Shown here one piece after another: positions 43,117 through 52,104 of a DNA stretch of 64,000 nt. The translations under genes and the position numbers were made by a program. This DNA comes from DASVTU01 sp036387415 (GTDB lineage: Bacteria; Acidobacteriota; Blastocatellia; Pyrinomonadales; Pyrinomonadaceae), in the NCBI GenBank assembly GCA_036387415.1, contig DASVTU010000039.1, positions 558,001 to 622,000 on the forward strand, written 5' to 3'. The number at the start of each line of letters is the position of its first letter. Position 1 is the stretch's first letter. The notes beneath the pieces were generated by a model. That model had not been told where the DNA came from and searched no databases. It saw nothing but the letters and a program-made list of their open reading frames with translations.

Positions 43117-44904
43117 ATGATGCTTTCAATCTTCTTACTACTGCTCTCTTTCTTCTCAACCGCGACGACGCAGGAGCGTGTCGCCGCCGCGCCGTTCGAC
43201 GTTTCGCATTACGACGCGGCCATCGAACTCGACTTCGACGCGCAAACCATCAAGGCGACGTTGGAGATTCAATTTACAAGTCGCCAGAACGAGCTACGCG
43301 AAATCGAACTCGACGCGAGCGGGCTGACGTTTGACGGCGTGTGGGACGGCGCGGTGTCGCAGGTTTTCGAGGCGAAGGATGCGAAGTTGCTGGTTCGCCT
43401 GTCGCGTCCCGTTTCGACCGGAGAGACGCGCACGCTCAAGATTGACTATCACGCCAAGCCGACGCGCGGCGTCCGCTTTTTTCCCAACCACGTCTACGCC
43501 GCATACAACACAAGCCGTTGGCTGCCGAACCATTTTCATCCCGGCGACAAGGCGACCTTCTTTCTGCGTCTCACCGCGCCGTCGGGGATGAAGGTGGTCG
43601 CCAACGGGCGTCTCGCCGCGCAGAAAATGTTAGACGGTGGCCGGAGAACCGAGCACGCGTGGCAACAGACGACGCCTATCCCACCTTACATATTCGGTTT
43701 CGCCGCCGGACGTTTTCAAGAACTTGTCAGACGCAGCGGCATCGTCGAACTACGCGCGCTCTCTCTGAGCTACACGCCGCAGCAGATGTCGAAAATCTTT
43801 CCCGACACCCACGACATCATCAAGTATTTCGAGCGTCGCGCGGGCGCCGCGTTTCCCGGCGCGAATTACGCGCAAGTGCTTGCGGCGGGCACGGTCGAAC
43901 AGGAGATGAGCGGCTTCACCGTGATACGCGAAACTTACGCGCGCGAAGTGCTCGCCGACGAACGCGACAACTGGCTCGTCGTACATGAGTTGGCGCATGA
44001 ATGGTGGGGCAATAGTTTGACCTGCGCCGATTGGTCGCACTTCTGGCTCAACGAAGGCATCGCCACCTTTATCGCCGACGCCTATCAGGGCGAACGCTTC
44101 GGGCGCGCGGAGTATGAACGTGAAATCGAACTCTCGCGCCGCGTCTACGCACGCCTTCGCGTGGCTGGCCGCGACCGTCCGCTCGCTTACCGCGAAAGCA
44201 TCAAGGAGTCTGCGGCGGGCGGCCTTATCGTCTACGACAAGGGCGCGCTCGTCCTTCATCTCTTGCGTTTTCAAATCGGCGAAGACGCCTTTTGGCGAGG
44301 GCTTCGACGCTACACGCGCGAGCATATTGGAGGGAGCGTGACGACCGACGATTTACAGACGGCAATGGAACGTGAAAGCGGCCAAAATCTCTCGGAATTT
44401 TTCGAGCACTGGATTTATCGCGCCGACGTGCCCGACATCTCCGCCAAACATCGCACGGAGAAAGGCGAAGTCGTCATTGAAATCGAGCAGCGACAGGACA
44501 AACTCTGGCCGATTCCCTTGAACGTCGGAATCGAGACGACGGGCGGCGGGCGCAAGAGAACCACTCACAAAGTCTTGCTGCGAGAGCGTCGGCAGGAGTT
44601 GCGCTTTCCCGTCTCCGGTCTGCTGCGTTCGTTGCGACTCGATGATGGAGCGCATCTACCCGTCCGCATCGCGCACGAACGCTCCATCCTCATGCTGCTT
44701 CAACAACTCGCGCACGAACCCGACGTGTCCGGTCGCCTCGACGCGCTCGAACAACTGCAAGCGAAGTGCGGCGGCGCCGATAAGACTAAGGCGGAACCTG
44801 CGTGCACTGGTTTCGGAAATGCGCTCAGGGAACGCGCGAGCAAGGACGCGTCGCGGCTTGTGCGTGCCACGGCGGAGGAAGTTCTCAAGAAGCGGCAGCC
44901 ATGA
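43117..44904 (+). CDS. Exported M1-family zinc aminopeptidase
   Basis: 595 residues with a signal peptide (MMLSIFLLLLSFFSTATT). The gluzincin motif 'VVHELAHEWWGNSLTCADWS' near 290 and 'FWLNEGIATFIADAYQGERF' supply two His and the Glu ligand. 'GTVEQEMSGFTVI' stands where the GAMEN substrate-binding motif is expected. A beta-rich N-terminal domain ('FDVSHYDAAIELDFDAQTIK') and a C-terminal helical segment complete the protein. It removes N-terminal residues from peptides outside the cytoplasm. The start is 12 bases past the PIG-L stop, so coupling is likely. Confidence 0.93.
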   Translation: MMLSIFLLLLSFFSTATTQERVAAAPFDVSHYDAAIELDFDAQTIKATLEIQFTSRQNELREIELDASGLTFDGVWDGAVSQVFEAKDAKLLVRLSRPVSTGETRTLKIDYHAKPTRGVRFFPNHVYAAYNTSRWLPNHFHPGDKATFFLRLTAPSGMKVVANGRLAAQKMLDGGRRTEHAWQQTTPIPPYIFGFAAGRFQELVRRSGIVELRALSLSYTPQQMSKIFPDTHDIIKYFERRAGAAFPGANYAQVLAAGTVEQEMSGFTVIRETYAREVLADERDNWLVVHELAHEWWGNSLTCADWSHFWLNEGIATFIADAYQGERFGRAEYEREIELSRRVYARLRVAGRDRPLAYRESIKESAAGGLIVYDKGALVLHLLRFQIGEDAFWRGLRRYTREHIGGSVTTDDLQTAMERESGQNLSEFFEHWIYRADVPDISAKHRTEKGEVVIEIEQRQDKLWPIPLNVGIETTGGGRKRTTHKVLLRERRQELRFPVSGLLRSLRLDDGAHLPVRIAHERSILMLLQQLAHEPDVSGRLDALEQLQAKCGGADKTKAEPACTGFGNALRERASKDASRLVRATAEEVLKKRQP

Positions 44905-44920
44905 AATTTTCGTGTGCGGA

Positions 44921-45070
44921 ATGATGAAAGAATCGAAGCGAGAGGTTGAGAGAGTCGTGGATGAACCGCCGCCGTTCGGCGGAAGTTGGCGTCGGTTGTA
45001 TGCGTTGGTGCTCCTGTGGCTGGCGGTCTTGATTGTGCTCTTTTACATCTTCACGAAGGCTTTTGAATGA
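44921..45070 (+). CDS. One-helix membrane peptide coupled to the symporter
   Basis: 49 residues, too short for usual gene calling. A charged N-terminus (MMKESKREVERVVDEPPPFG) is followed by one transmembrane helix 'LYALVLLWLAVLIVLFYIFT' and a short tail. The stop overlaps the symporter start as ATGA. Small single-helix partners encoded just upstream of SSS transporters occur in other bacteria, and this may stabilise or regulate the symporter. Coding status rests on length, hydrophobic pattern and overlap. An alternative view is that it is a non-coding gap, but the clean helix argues against that. Confidence 0.65.
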   Translation: MMKESKREVERVVDEPPPFGGSWRRLYALVLLWLAVLIVLFYIFTKAFE

Positions 45071-46755
45071 GACAACTCGACTGGATTGTGCTCGTCGGCT
45101 TCGTCGTTTTTATCGTCGTCTACGGCATGTGGAAGGGACGCCGCAACCGCGACCTCAACGACTACATTTTGGCCGACAGGCAGATGCGTTGGTACACGGT
45201 GGCGCTCTCGATTATGGCGACGCAGGCCAGCGCCATCACCTTTCTCTCGACGCCGGGGCAAGGCTATGCCGACGGCATGCGCTTCATACAGTTTTATCTC
45301 GGACTGCCCGTGGCGATGGTTGTGCTCTCCGCGACGGCTGTCCCGATTTACCACCGCCTGAAAGTCTTCACCGCTTACGAATATCTTGAGGGGCGTTTCG
45401 ATTTGAAGACGCGTGCGCTGGCCGGAGGTCTGTTTCTCACGCAGCGCGGGCTGTCGGCGGGGCTGACTATCTATGCGCCGTCGTTGATTTTCTCCATCAT
45501 CCTCGGTTGGGACATCAACAACGTGATTCTCGCCATCGGCGGACTCGTCACGCTCTACACGGCGATCGGCGGCACGAAGGCCGTCGAACACACGCATTTT
45601 CAACAGGCGTTGATTATCACATGCGGCATGCTCATCGCGTTCGCCATGATTCTCTATCTCCTGCCGCGCGAGGTGTCGTTCGTCGAGGCCGTCTACGTCG
45701 CGGGCAAGATGGGCAGACTCAATGCGATTGATTTCTCGTTCGACCTACAGAATCGCTATAACTTCTGGTCGGGACTCATCGGCGGCTTCTTCGTCGCGCT
45801 CTCCTATTTCGGCACCGACCAATCGCAGGTGCAGCGTTACTTGACCGGAAAATCCATCACGCAGAGTCGTCTCGGCCTACTCTTCAACGGCATGGTCAAA
45901 GTGCCGATGCAATTCTTCATCCTCTTTCTCGGCGCGATGGTTTTCGTCTTTTACCTGTTTACGCCGTCGCCCGTCTTCTTCAATCCGGCGGAGGTCGAGC
46001 GGGTTCGCGTGGGGTCGCACGCGGCGCAGTTCGAGCGACTTGAGGCCGAACACGCCGAGGCCAGTGCGGCGAGACGCGACGAGGCGCAGCGACTCCTAGA
46101 GGCCGCACGCGCGGGAGACGACGAGCGCGTGCGTGCGGCGGAAGCGAGTCTCGACGCAACCGGACGGCGCGAGGCGGCGATTCGCGGCGAGGTCGTCAAG
46201 TTAATGAAGGAGACAAACGAGCGCGCCAATACCAACGATACGAACTATGTGTTTCTCAATTTTGTTATCCACTATATGCCCGCCGGAATCGTGGGATTGG
46301 TGGTTGCCGCCATCTTTTTCGCCTCGATGTCTTCGTCCGCGTCCGAACTCAACGCGCTCGCCTCAACCACCGTCGTAGACATTTATCGTCGCCTCATCAA
46401 ACGAGATGCGAGCGACCGTCATTACGTTATCTTCTCCAAACTCGCCACCGTCTTTTGGGGCTGCTTCGCCGTCATGTTTGCGCGCAGCGCGGGCAATCTC
46501 GGCTCGCTGGTCGAGGCCGTGAACATCCTCGGCTCGCTGTTTTACGGGACGATTCTGGGCATTTTCCTCCTCGCCTTCTACTTCAAACGCACGGGAGCGA
46601 CCGCTACTTTCATCGCCGCCATCATCGGCGAAGCGGCGGTGCTCTGCTGCTACCTTTTCACGCCGATTTCCTTTCTCTGGTACAACGTCGTCGGCTGTCT
46701 CGTCGTCATCGTGTCCGCACAACTCATCAATCCGATGCTGCGCGCCGAAGAATAA
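45067..46755 (+). CDS. Sodium:solute symporter (SSS family) with a coiled-coil insertion
   Basis: 562 residues, about 13 transmembrane helices. The N-terminal 'LDWIVLVGFVVFIVVYGMWK' and 'LNDYILADRQMRWYTVALSI' followed by 'ATQASAITFLSTPGQGYADG' are typical of SSS carriers, and 'YFGTDQSQVQRYLTGKSITQ' is the signature of the sugar/myo-inositol-like branch. A hydrophilic helical insertion (about 310-395, rich in Glu, Ala and Arg: 'RLEAEHAEASAARRDEAQRL') lies between two helices. It imports a small solute with sodium. Gene order with a deacetylase and a peptidase suggests uptake of a sugar or peptide derivative. Confidence 0.93.
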   Translation: MRQLDWIVLVGFVVFIVVYGMWKGRRNRDLNDYILADRQMRWYTVALSIMATQASAITFLSTPGQGYADGMRFIQFYLGLPVAMVVLSATAVPIYHRLKVFTAYEYLEGRFDLKTRALAGGLFLTQRGLSAGLTIYAPSLIFSIILGWDINNVILAIGGLVTLYTAIGGTKAVEHTHFQQALIITCGMLIAFAMILYLLPREVSFVEAVYVAGKMGRLNAIDFSFDLQNRYNFWSGLIGGFFVALSYFGTDQSQVQRYLTGKSITQSRLGLLFNGMVKVPMQFFILFLGAMVFVFYLFTPSPVFFNPAEVERVRVGSHAAQFERLEAEHAEASAARRDEAQRLLEAARAGDDERVRAAEASLDATGRREAAIRGEVVKLMKETNERANTNDTNYVFLNFVIHYMPAGIVGLVVAAIFFASMSSSASELNALASTTVVDIYRRLIKRDASDRHYVIFSKLATVFWGCFAVMFARSAGNLGSLVEAVNILGSLFYGTILGIFLLAFYFKRTGATATFIAAIIGEAAVLCCYLFTPISFLWYNVVGCLVVIVSAQLINPMLRAEE

Positions 46756-47041
46756 TTTTTTCGGCGACGTACGCAATCGTACTGACGGCCTCGCAAGCGA
46801 CTGTTACAGTTCGCCGTAGATTCAGCCTGCTCTGGATGGCTCGCCGCGTGAGGTTCAAGGGTTTGTGTGGCGCTTACTTTTGAAAGTCGTAGCGCGGCGG
46901 GTCGTCCAGAGGGGACTGAACGAAAGAACACAGGGGAAACAGGGCAGGACTGAATAACATTGGAACTGCCCTCTAATTCTCACATCGCGTCAACAAAAAA
47001 TCATCTCCCCACATTCGATTCACGCTCCCGAAGCACTAGCC

Positions 47042-47386
47042 ATGTCAACAGCTTTGCGCCATGAACCGCTCTACGGCCTCGTAGAACTCGACGCTGAGGG
47101 AAGGGTTTTGTATTACAACCCGGAGAAGGACGGCGATGCGCTCAGCCCGAAACCCGACATCGTTGGGCAAAACTTCTTCGATGAAGTGGCGAAGTTCGAC
47201 GGCGTGCGTGAGTTGCAGCAACGGATTAACAGTTTCCGCCTCAGTCATGCTCCCGCGTTGAGCTTTAATTTCGATTTTCGCTTCGACCGCGCGAGCTATC
47301 CGGCGAGAATTCTGCTCGCACGCATCCACGACCGCTCCGAACTCGGTCGCCAGGAGTCGGTCTTTGTCCACATCAGAAAAGGTTGA
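47042..47386 (+). CDS. Photoactive-yellow-protein-like PAS protein lacking the chromophore Cys
   Basis: 114 residues. The first half matches PYP closely: 'YGLVELDAEGRVLYYNPEKD' aligns with the PYP segment holding Tyr42 and Glu46, and 'PDIVGQNFFDEVAKF' aligns with 'KQVIGKNFFKDVAPC'. The cysteine that binds p-coumaric acid in PYP is Phe here, so classical photochemistry is not expected. The second half 'FNFDFRFDRASYPARILLAR' then 'SVFVHIRKG' keeps the PAS beta sheet. A small cytoplasmic sensor or adaptor is likely. It is a stand-alone gene; a response regulator gene follows 450 bases later. Confidence 0.8.
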   Translation: MSTALRHEPLYGLVELDAEGRVLYYNPEKDGDALSPKPDIVGQNFFDEVAKFDGVRELQQRINSFRLSHAPALSFNFDFRFDRASYPARILLARIHDRSELGRQESVFVHIRKG

Positions 47387-47835
47387 GTTTAAGCTGTCGC
47401 TGATTCCGGCGGGGTTTGTTGTGTCGAGCAGGGGAAGGTTCGACGCATTCACTTTTGCGGGCGCGAGAGCGCAAGGGAGAAGCGCACGGGTGTCTGAGAG
47501 TTCATCTCTGCGCCTCCGCTTTCACAACCCTCGCATCTCCGCGCCTGCGAAAGTGAAGCACTGACGCGCGGGCGGCGAAATCCAGTTCGTGATTTCGCTC
47601 GTAGTATCAGATATGCCCTGCAAACGGCTCGGCGTTGACTCTTGCTTAATTTTTCGACCTTACACACGGTTGTTAACATTGCGTCGATAGAATTGCACGG
47701 TCGGTAGTTTTTCGACGGCGCAAGACGCGTCTCGCCCGTGTCAGTTGCGACAGCGCGTGCGACAAAGATCCGGAAGACTTTTCGCTCCGTCGCCTCTGAT
47801 ATTTTTCGTCGTCTTTCTCATTCGAGGGTTTTTCG
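47387..47835. other. Spacer between the PAS and response regulator genes
   Basis: No gene, RNA family or heptamer repeat is seen in this stretch. Short open frames are Arg- and Ser-rich without domain features. Promoters for the downstream regulator presumably lie at its right end, but I could not identify a good -35/-10 pair. Confidence 0.5.
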
Positions 47836-48279
47836 ATGGCACATTTGGCGCGCAACAAAACTCCCGCTCCTCCCGCCACCTCCTACGCGATGCCCGAACA
47901 CACCGACGAGCATCGACTGACCGTGATGGTGGTTGAAGACCACGACGACACGCGCTTCATGCTCAGATGGGCGTTGGAGACTTCGGGCTATCGCGTCGTA
48001 GAAGCCGCAGACGGCCTTGAAGCGGTGGAAATCGCCAAGCGTGAGAAACCCGATTTGATTTTGATGGACGGCACTCTGCCGCTCCTCGACGGTCTCGACG
48101 CCACACGCCGCATACGCCAGCAAGCTCTCATGAACGACGTGCCGATACTCGCCCTCTCCGGCCATACGACCCCCGATTTTCAGACCGCCGCGCTCGCCGC
48201 AGGCTGCAACGCCATCATCGCTAAACCCGTCGTTATCGACGCGATGGTCAAGCGCATTAAAAATCTTCTGCCGCAATAG
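47836..48279 (+). CDS. Single-domain response regulator
   Basis: 147 residues: an unstructured N-terminal 28 residues, then a receiver domain only. 'TVMVVEDHDDTRFMLRWALE' holds the acidic pocket, 'PDLILMDGTLPLLDGLDATR' the phosphorylated Asp (about 75), 'PILALSGHTT' the Ser/Thr switch and 'AIIAKPVVIDAMV' the conserved Lys. With no output domain it works through protein contacts, like CheY or a phosphorelay member. No kinase gene is adjacent. A strong hairpin terminator follows. Confidence 0.92.
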   Translation: MAHLARNKTPAPPATSYAMPEHTDEHRLTVMVVEDHDDTRFMLRWALETSGYRVVEAADGLEAVEIAKREKPDLILMDGTLPLLDGLDATRRIRQQALMNDVPILALSGHTTPDFQTAALAAGCNAIIAKPVVIDAMVKRIKNLLPQ

Positions 48280-48323
48280 GCGCACGCGCATCCGCGTCTT
48301 CGTCAAAACATTTCGACGAACAT

Positions 48324-48371
48324 GAAAGAGAGTCGGCGACAAGCAACATGGCTTGTCGCCGACTCTCTTTC
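48324..48371. terminator. Perfect 21-base hairpin terminator between convergent genes
   Basis: Arms 48324-48344 and 48351-48371 (from gaaagagagtcggcgacaag) are exact complements with a 6-base loop. A/G-rich and T-rich ends give tctctttcgttt on the plus strand and the equivalent ctctctttc on the minus strand. It suits both the response regulator and the DUF2911 gene. Confidence 0.75.
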
Positions 48372-48439
48372 GTTTGACGTTCGCTCCGGTTTGGACGTTC
48401 CTTGCGCCGTGTCCGCATGAAGACTCAGACGGCGCTCGC

Positions 48440-49387
48440 CTACCTCATCTTCGTCTTCCATTCGGCGAGGCGTTTTTCTAAATCGGAGGTGTCGGCTTTG
48501 GCCTCTTTGCCGAGTTGGAGAGCGCGTTCACCTGCGGCGATGGCTTCCTGAGTCTTGCCCTGTCCGGCGAGCAGGCGCGCCTTCGCGTAGACGTTGCCGT
48601 AGGTCTCTTTGATTCTGATGGACTGTTCGAGCAACCGTGTGCCTTCGGCGGCGTCGAGGTTGTTGGTGAAGATGTAGTTGGCGGCTTGAAGAGGCGTGCG
48701 CCAGTCGTCGGGCTTGGCGGCGGCGACCGCCGTACGCATCCTTGCGAGCGCGACGGCGTTCACGTCCGGCACTTCGACCGTGAAAGGAACTCTCAGACGT
48801 TCCCAACGAATGTTAACGCGCGCCGCCGTGGGCGTGACTTCGGGAATGTCGAAGCTCAACCACTCCTGCATCTCGGTGGCGGTTTGCGGCTTCACTTTGA
48901 CGCGCAATGCATCCTTCTTTTCGTCGTACGTAAAGCTGCCCCATTGCCCGTCGTCCTTGTTGAAAATCACCGTCCATTCGTCTCTGCCGGGAATGGTGTG
49001 GAGGCTATATTTTCCGGCGGCGAGTTTCTGGCCGTTAATCAACACGTCGTCGGTCACTTCAAACGTGGTGGCTTCGTTCGCGCCCGTGCGCCAGACATGG
49101 CCGTAAGGCACGACGGGAGCATCTTTGGGTCGGGCGCGTCCGTCGTCGAGCGTGGCGCTGGTGGCGGGCGCTCCGGTCTCGGCGTCGCCCCAGATTTTTC
49201 GTCCCTTCACGCCGGGACGGCTGTAAACAATCGTCATGTCGGTGACGCCGATGGTTTGCGAGACGGTGGCCTTCTGGCTCGGACGCGGCAGACGCAAAGC
49301 CGTCTGCGCCGGAACTGATTCGACAGCTCCGAGCACAAACAACAACGCCAGCGCGTAGACGTAGCGGCTTCTCAAGAATGCTTTCAT
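48440..49387 (-). CDS. Exported DUF2911 protein
   Basis: 315 residues with a signal peptide (MKAFLRSRYVYALALLFVLG). The DUF2911 domain (about 25-190) has 'LPRPSQKATVSQTIGVTDMT', 'IVYSRPGVKGRKIWG', 'VPYGHVWRTGANEATTFEVT' and 'LAAGKYSLHTIPGRDEWTVI', all typical. The C-terminal 120 residues are helical and TPR-like ('NIRWERLRVPFTVEVPDVNA' then 'YAKARLLAGQGKTQEAIAAG'). The family is widespread in Bacteroidetes and Acidobacteriota and has no known activity. AAGGAGAG precedes the ATG; the earlier open frame to 49615 is ignored. Confidence 0.88.
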   Translation of the reverse strand: MKAFLRSRYVYALALLFVLGAVESVPAQTALRLPRPSQKATVSQTIGVTDMTIVYSRPGVKGRKIWGDAETGAPATSATLDDGRARPKDAPVVPYGHVWRTGANEATTFEVTDDVLINGQKLAAGKYSLHTIPGRDEWTVIFNKDDGQWGSFTYDEKKDALRVKVKPQTATEMQEWLSFDIPEVTPTAARVNIRWERLRVPFTVEVPDVNAVALARMRTAVAAAKPDDWRTPLQAANYIFTNNLDAAEGTRLLEQSIRIKETYGNVYAKARLLAGQGKTQEAIAAGERALQLGKEAKADTSDLEKRLAEWKTKMR

Positions 49388-49714
49388 CCTAATCTCTCCT
49401 TTTATTTGCAGAATGTTTCCCCGTGTTTGCAGATAAAATTTTGCTCGATTCGCTTGCGCCTCGCGCCGTCGCGGATTTGAGACGCGACGCCGCGAGGATT
49501 CGACAGTGAGCGCATTTTCGTTGGCGCGAATGTTAACAAATCGCACGACGCTTTGTGTGCCAATCTTGTAAAATTTGACGCCCGCCGGGGCGACAGTCAC
49601 GGAGGCGACAGGCATGAGTCTTTATCTCAACACAGAAACGTTGGTTTCACAACCCGCTCCGCTTTTTTACCGCTCGCGCCTCGCGTCGATAGACGGACGC
49701 GCCGACACGCGTCT
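49388..49714. other. Spacer between divergent DUF2911 and proC genes
   Basis: Must contain promoters for both genes. Apart from AT-rich patches ('aatcttgtaaaatttgac' near 49560) I found no convincing promoter, RNA or repeat. Open frames crossing it are not coding by character. Confidence 0.45.
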
Positions 49715-50582
49715 ATGATGGCCCACGTGAACGACACCGCCGCACAACAGAGCGACTATAATCCGCTCGCGACGACGCAACTGGCCTTCGTCGGCGTCGG
49801 CGTGATGGCCGAGGCCATGATTGCCGGACTACTCAAGAAGCAACTCGTCGCACCCGCGCAAATCTCCGGCAGCCACCCGCGCGCCAATCGCCGCGTCGAA
49901 CTTGAGACGACCTACGGCCTCCGCATGTTCGAGAGCAACCGCGAAGCGACCGAGGGAAGTTCCGTCGTCGTTCCTATCTGTCAAACCGCAACGCCTCGGC
50001 GGCGTGATGAGCGAGTTGAAGGGGGCGCTCTTGCAGGAGCAGCTTGTTATTTCAATCGTCGCGGGCGCACGCATCGAAACCATCGCCGCAGAACTTTTGC
50101 ATCCGGCCATTGTCCGCGCCATGCCGAACACGCCCGCGCAAATCGGCGCAGGTATGACCGTCTGGACGGCGACTGCACAAGTGGCTGAGACGCAGGGCGC
50201 AGAGGTACGCGCGATGCTCGGCGCGTTGGGGCGCGAACTCCGCGTCGATGAGGAAAGAATGATTGATATGGCGACCGCGTTGAGCGCCACGGGGCCGACC
50301 TATATTTTTATGATGATGGAAGCACTCGTCGATGCGGGTGTGCACATGGGCTTTTCGCGCCACATCGCGGAAGAACTGGTGATACAAACCATGCTCGGCT
50401 CGGTTCTGTTCGCACGCGAATCGCACAAACATCCGGCTGAACTCCGCAACATGGTCACATCGCCCGGCGGCACGTCCGCCGAAGCCATTTACCAGATGGA
50501 AAAAGGCTCGCTCCGCACCGTCCTCTCGAAAGCGGTCTACGCCGCCTACCAACGAGCCGTCGCGCTCGGCACACGCAAATAA
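49715..50582 (+). pseudogene. proC: Pyrroline-5-carboxylate reductase with a one-base frameshift
   Basis: It reduces pyrroline-5-carboxylate to proline with NADPH. The N-terminal part is in one frame: 'LATTQLAFVGVGVMAEAMIA' gives the Rossmann motif. The rest is in another frame: 'LSVKPQRLGGVMSELKGALL', 'IVRAMPNTPAQIGAGMTVWT', 'MATALSATGPTYIFMMMEAL' and 'NMVTSPGGTSAEAIYQMEKG'. The break lies at 49973-49974, where 'gttcctatctgtcaaa' has one extra C; deleting it restores VVVLSVKPQ. Apart from this the gene is complete (about 288 aa) and well conserved. It may be a recent mutation, a sequencing error or, less likely, programmed slippage. ATG at 49715 or 49718. Confidence 0.88.
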
Positions 50583-50584
50583 CA

Positions 50585-50700
50585 CAGTGAGCAGCAAGCA
50601 GTGAGCGGTAAGTAGTCAAGACGTTTGAATGTCTTTTCTGCTTACCGCTCACTGCTTGCTGCTCACTGCTAACCGCTTACTGCTTACTGCTCATTGCTTG
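50585..50700. repeat. Perfect 28-base inverted repeat of GCAGTAA-type heptamers
   Basis: Arms 50585-50612 and 50641-50668 are exact complements, made of units such as gagcagc/aagcagt/gagcggt. More heptamers follow on the right (cgcttactgcttactgctca). An inner aagac/gtctt pair closes the loop. It sits between the convergent proC and acyltransferase genes, three bases past the proC stop. Confidence 0.8.
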
Positions 50701-52074
50701 GTCGCCGAGGGCGATGATTTCGCGGCGGATGGCGCGTCGTTCTTCGAGTAGTTGGCGGAAGAAGCCGCGTTCGGTGATGAAGAAGGCGAGGGCGCGTGTG
50801 CCGCCGACGAAGCGTTCAAACTTTTCGCGGAAGTGGAGCGCGCAGTATCCGGCGAGCGGCGCGACGACGAAGGCGACGAGCGCCGTCCACCACCAATCGA
50901 GATACGCCCACGACACGACGGCGAGCGCCGTCCACGTCAGAGGAAAGAGCAGCATCGCCGCCATGATTTTGTAGGTCGAAATCACGTCTTCAAACTTTTC
51001 GGGATGCTCCGAAGGGTTGCGTACGTGTTCGGGATTCCGTGCAAGCCTCGTCGCGAGCCAGCCCGCGAGACGATACGCTGGATAATGGATGACGGCTCCG
51101 ACGAGCGCGACGGGCGCGAGCAGGAGAAAACCGACGAACCGCGTGATGAGACGACGCTTTCCGGCATGGCGTTCGAGCGTCGAAGTGGAGAGGTCGCGCG
51201 GGTCGTCGAATCCCGCTTGCCTGAGTTCTTCTTCGTACTTCCTGATGCGCGCGTCGAGCGCCGCGACGCGCTCTGGCGCACGCTCGCGCAACTCTGCGTA
51301 AGCCTCGACGAATCTTTGCCGCAAGCGGAGTTCGCGTGTGAGCGTCTGCCCGCCTTCCGCGCCGTCGTCATCCGCCGAAAAGATTCTCTCGGCGCGGTCG
51401 ATGATGGCTAAAGCCTCATGGTGTTTCGTGTTGAGCGTCACTTCGCGCAGGGCTTCAAAGATGCGTTCGGAGAGACGCTGCACGTCATCGCGTGAGGGGT
51501 CGCCGTCGGCGTCGAGCGCGACGGGTTCGACGCTTAGAGGTTCGCCGAAGTAGAGCAGCGCGTCGCTTCTAAACGAAGTTTTCGCCGTGTAGTAGAGTCC
51601 GGCGGGGACGATTTTCAAATCGAGCGCGCGTTTGCCCGACGAAGCCGCGCCGAGCGCGATGCGCGCCGCGCCCGTCTTGAGCGGTTGGAGTTCGGGCTTG
51701 CTGTGCGAGATGCCTTCGGGGCAGATGGCAATCGTGCCGCCGCTCTTGAGTAGGGCGCGGGCGCGTTCAAACGTCTCGCGGTTCTTGCGTGTGTCTTCGC
51801 CCGTGTCCTGCTTGCGGTAGACGGGAATGGCGTCGAGCGCGCGGACGAAATAGCCGATGACGGGCATCTTGAACAAAGGCGACTTGGCGAGAAATGAGAC
51901 GCGGCGCGGCGCGAGGCAGAGAAGAAAAACGGGGTCAACCAGCCCGTTAGGATGGTTCAGGACGAAGATGGTTGCGCCCGCAAGCGGCACGCGTTCGAGT
52001 CCCGCAACTTCGATGTGACGAAAAAAGATGCGGAGTGCCAAACCGAGCACCACCGTTACGAATCGTCTCGTCAA
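50677..52074 (-). CDS. PlsC-like lysophospholipid/glycerol-phosphate acyltransferase
   Basis: 465 residues. The acyltransferase domain (about 20-240) begins 'FVLNHPNGLVDPVFLLCLAP', an HX5D variant of the usual HX4D site, and continues with 'IAICPEGISHSKPELQPLKT' and 'KIVPAGLYYTAKTSFRSD'. A long charged region (about 240-340) and two or three hydrophobic helices near the C-terminus ('FVGFLLLAPVALVGAVIHYP', 'LDWWWTALVAFVVAPLAGYC') extend it beyond a simple PlsC. It acylates a glycerolipid at the inner membrane. The start is a TTG with GAGAGGTG about eight bases upstream. Confidence 0.87.
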   Translation of the reverse strand: MTRRFVTVVLGLALRIFFRHIEVAGLERVPLAGATIFVLNHPNGLVDPVFLLCLAPRRVSFLAKSPLFKMPVIGYFVRALDAIPVYRKQDTGEDTRKNRETFERARALLKSGGTIAICPEGISHSKPELQPLKTGAARIALGAASSGKRALDLKIVPAGLYYTAKTSFRSDALLYFGEPLSVEPVALDADGDPSRDDVQRLSERIFEALREVTLNTKHHEALAIIDRAERIFSADDDGAEGGQTLTRELRLRQRFVEAYAELRERAPERVAALDARIRKYEEELRQAGFDDPRDLSTSTLERHAGKRRLITRFVGFLLLAPVALVGAVIHYPAYRLAGWLATRLARNPEHVRNPSEHPEKFEDVISTYKIMAAMLLFPLTWTALAVVSWAYLDWWWTALVAFVVAPLAGYCALHFREKFERFVGGTRALAFFITERGFFRQLLEERRAIRREIIALGDQAMSSKQ

Positions 52075-52104
52075 CGAAAAACACCTCTCAGACGCGTGAT
52101 GAAA

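Noticed and set aside
47042..47386. True photoactive yellow protein
   Set aside because: The chromophore-binding cysteine is absent, so only a PYP-like fold is claimed.
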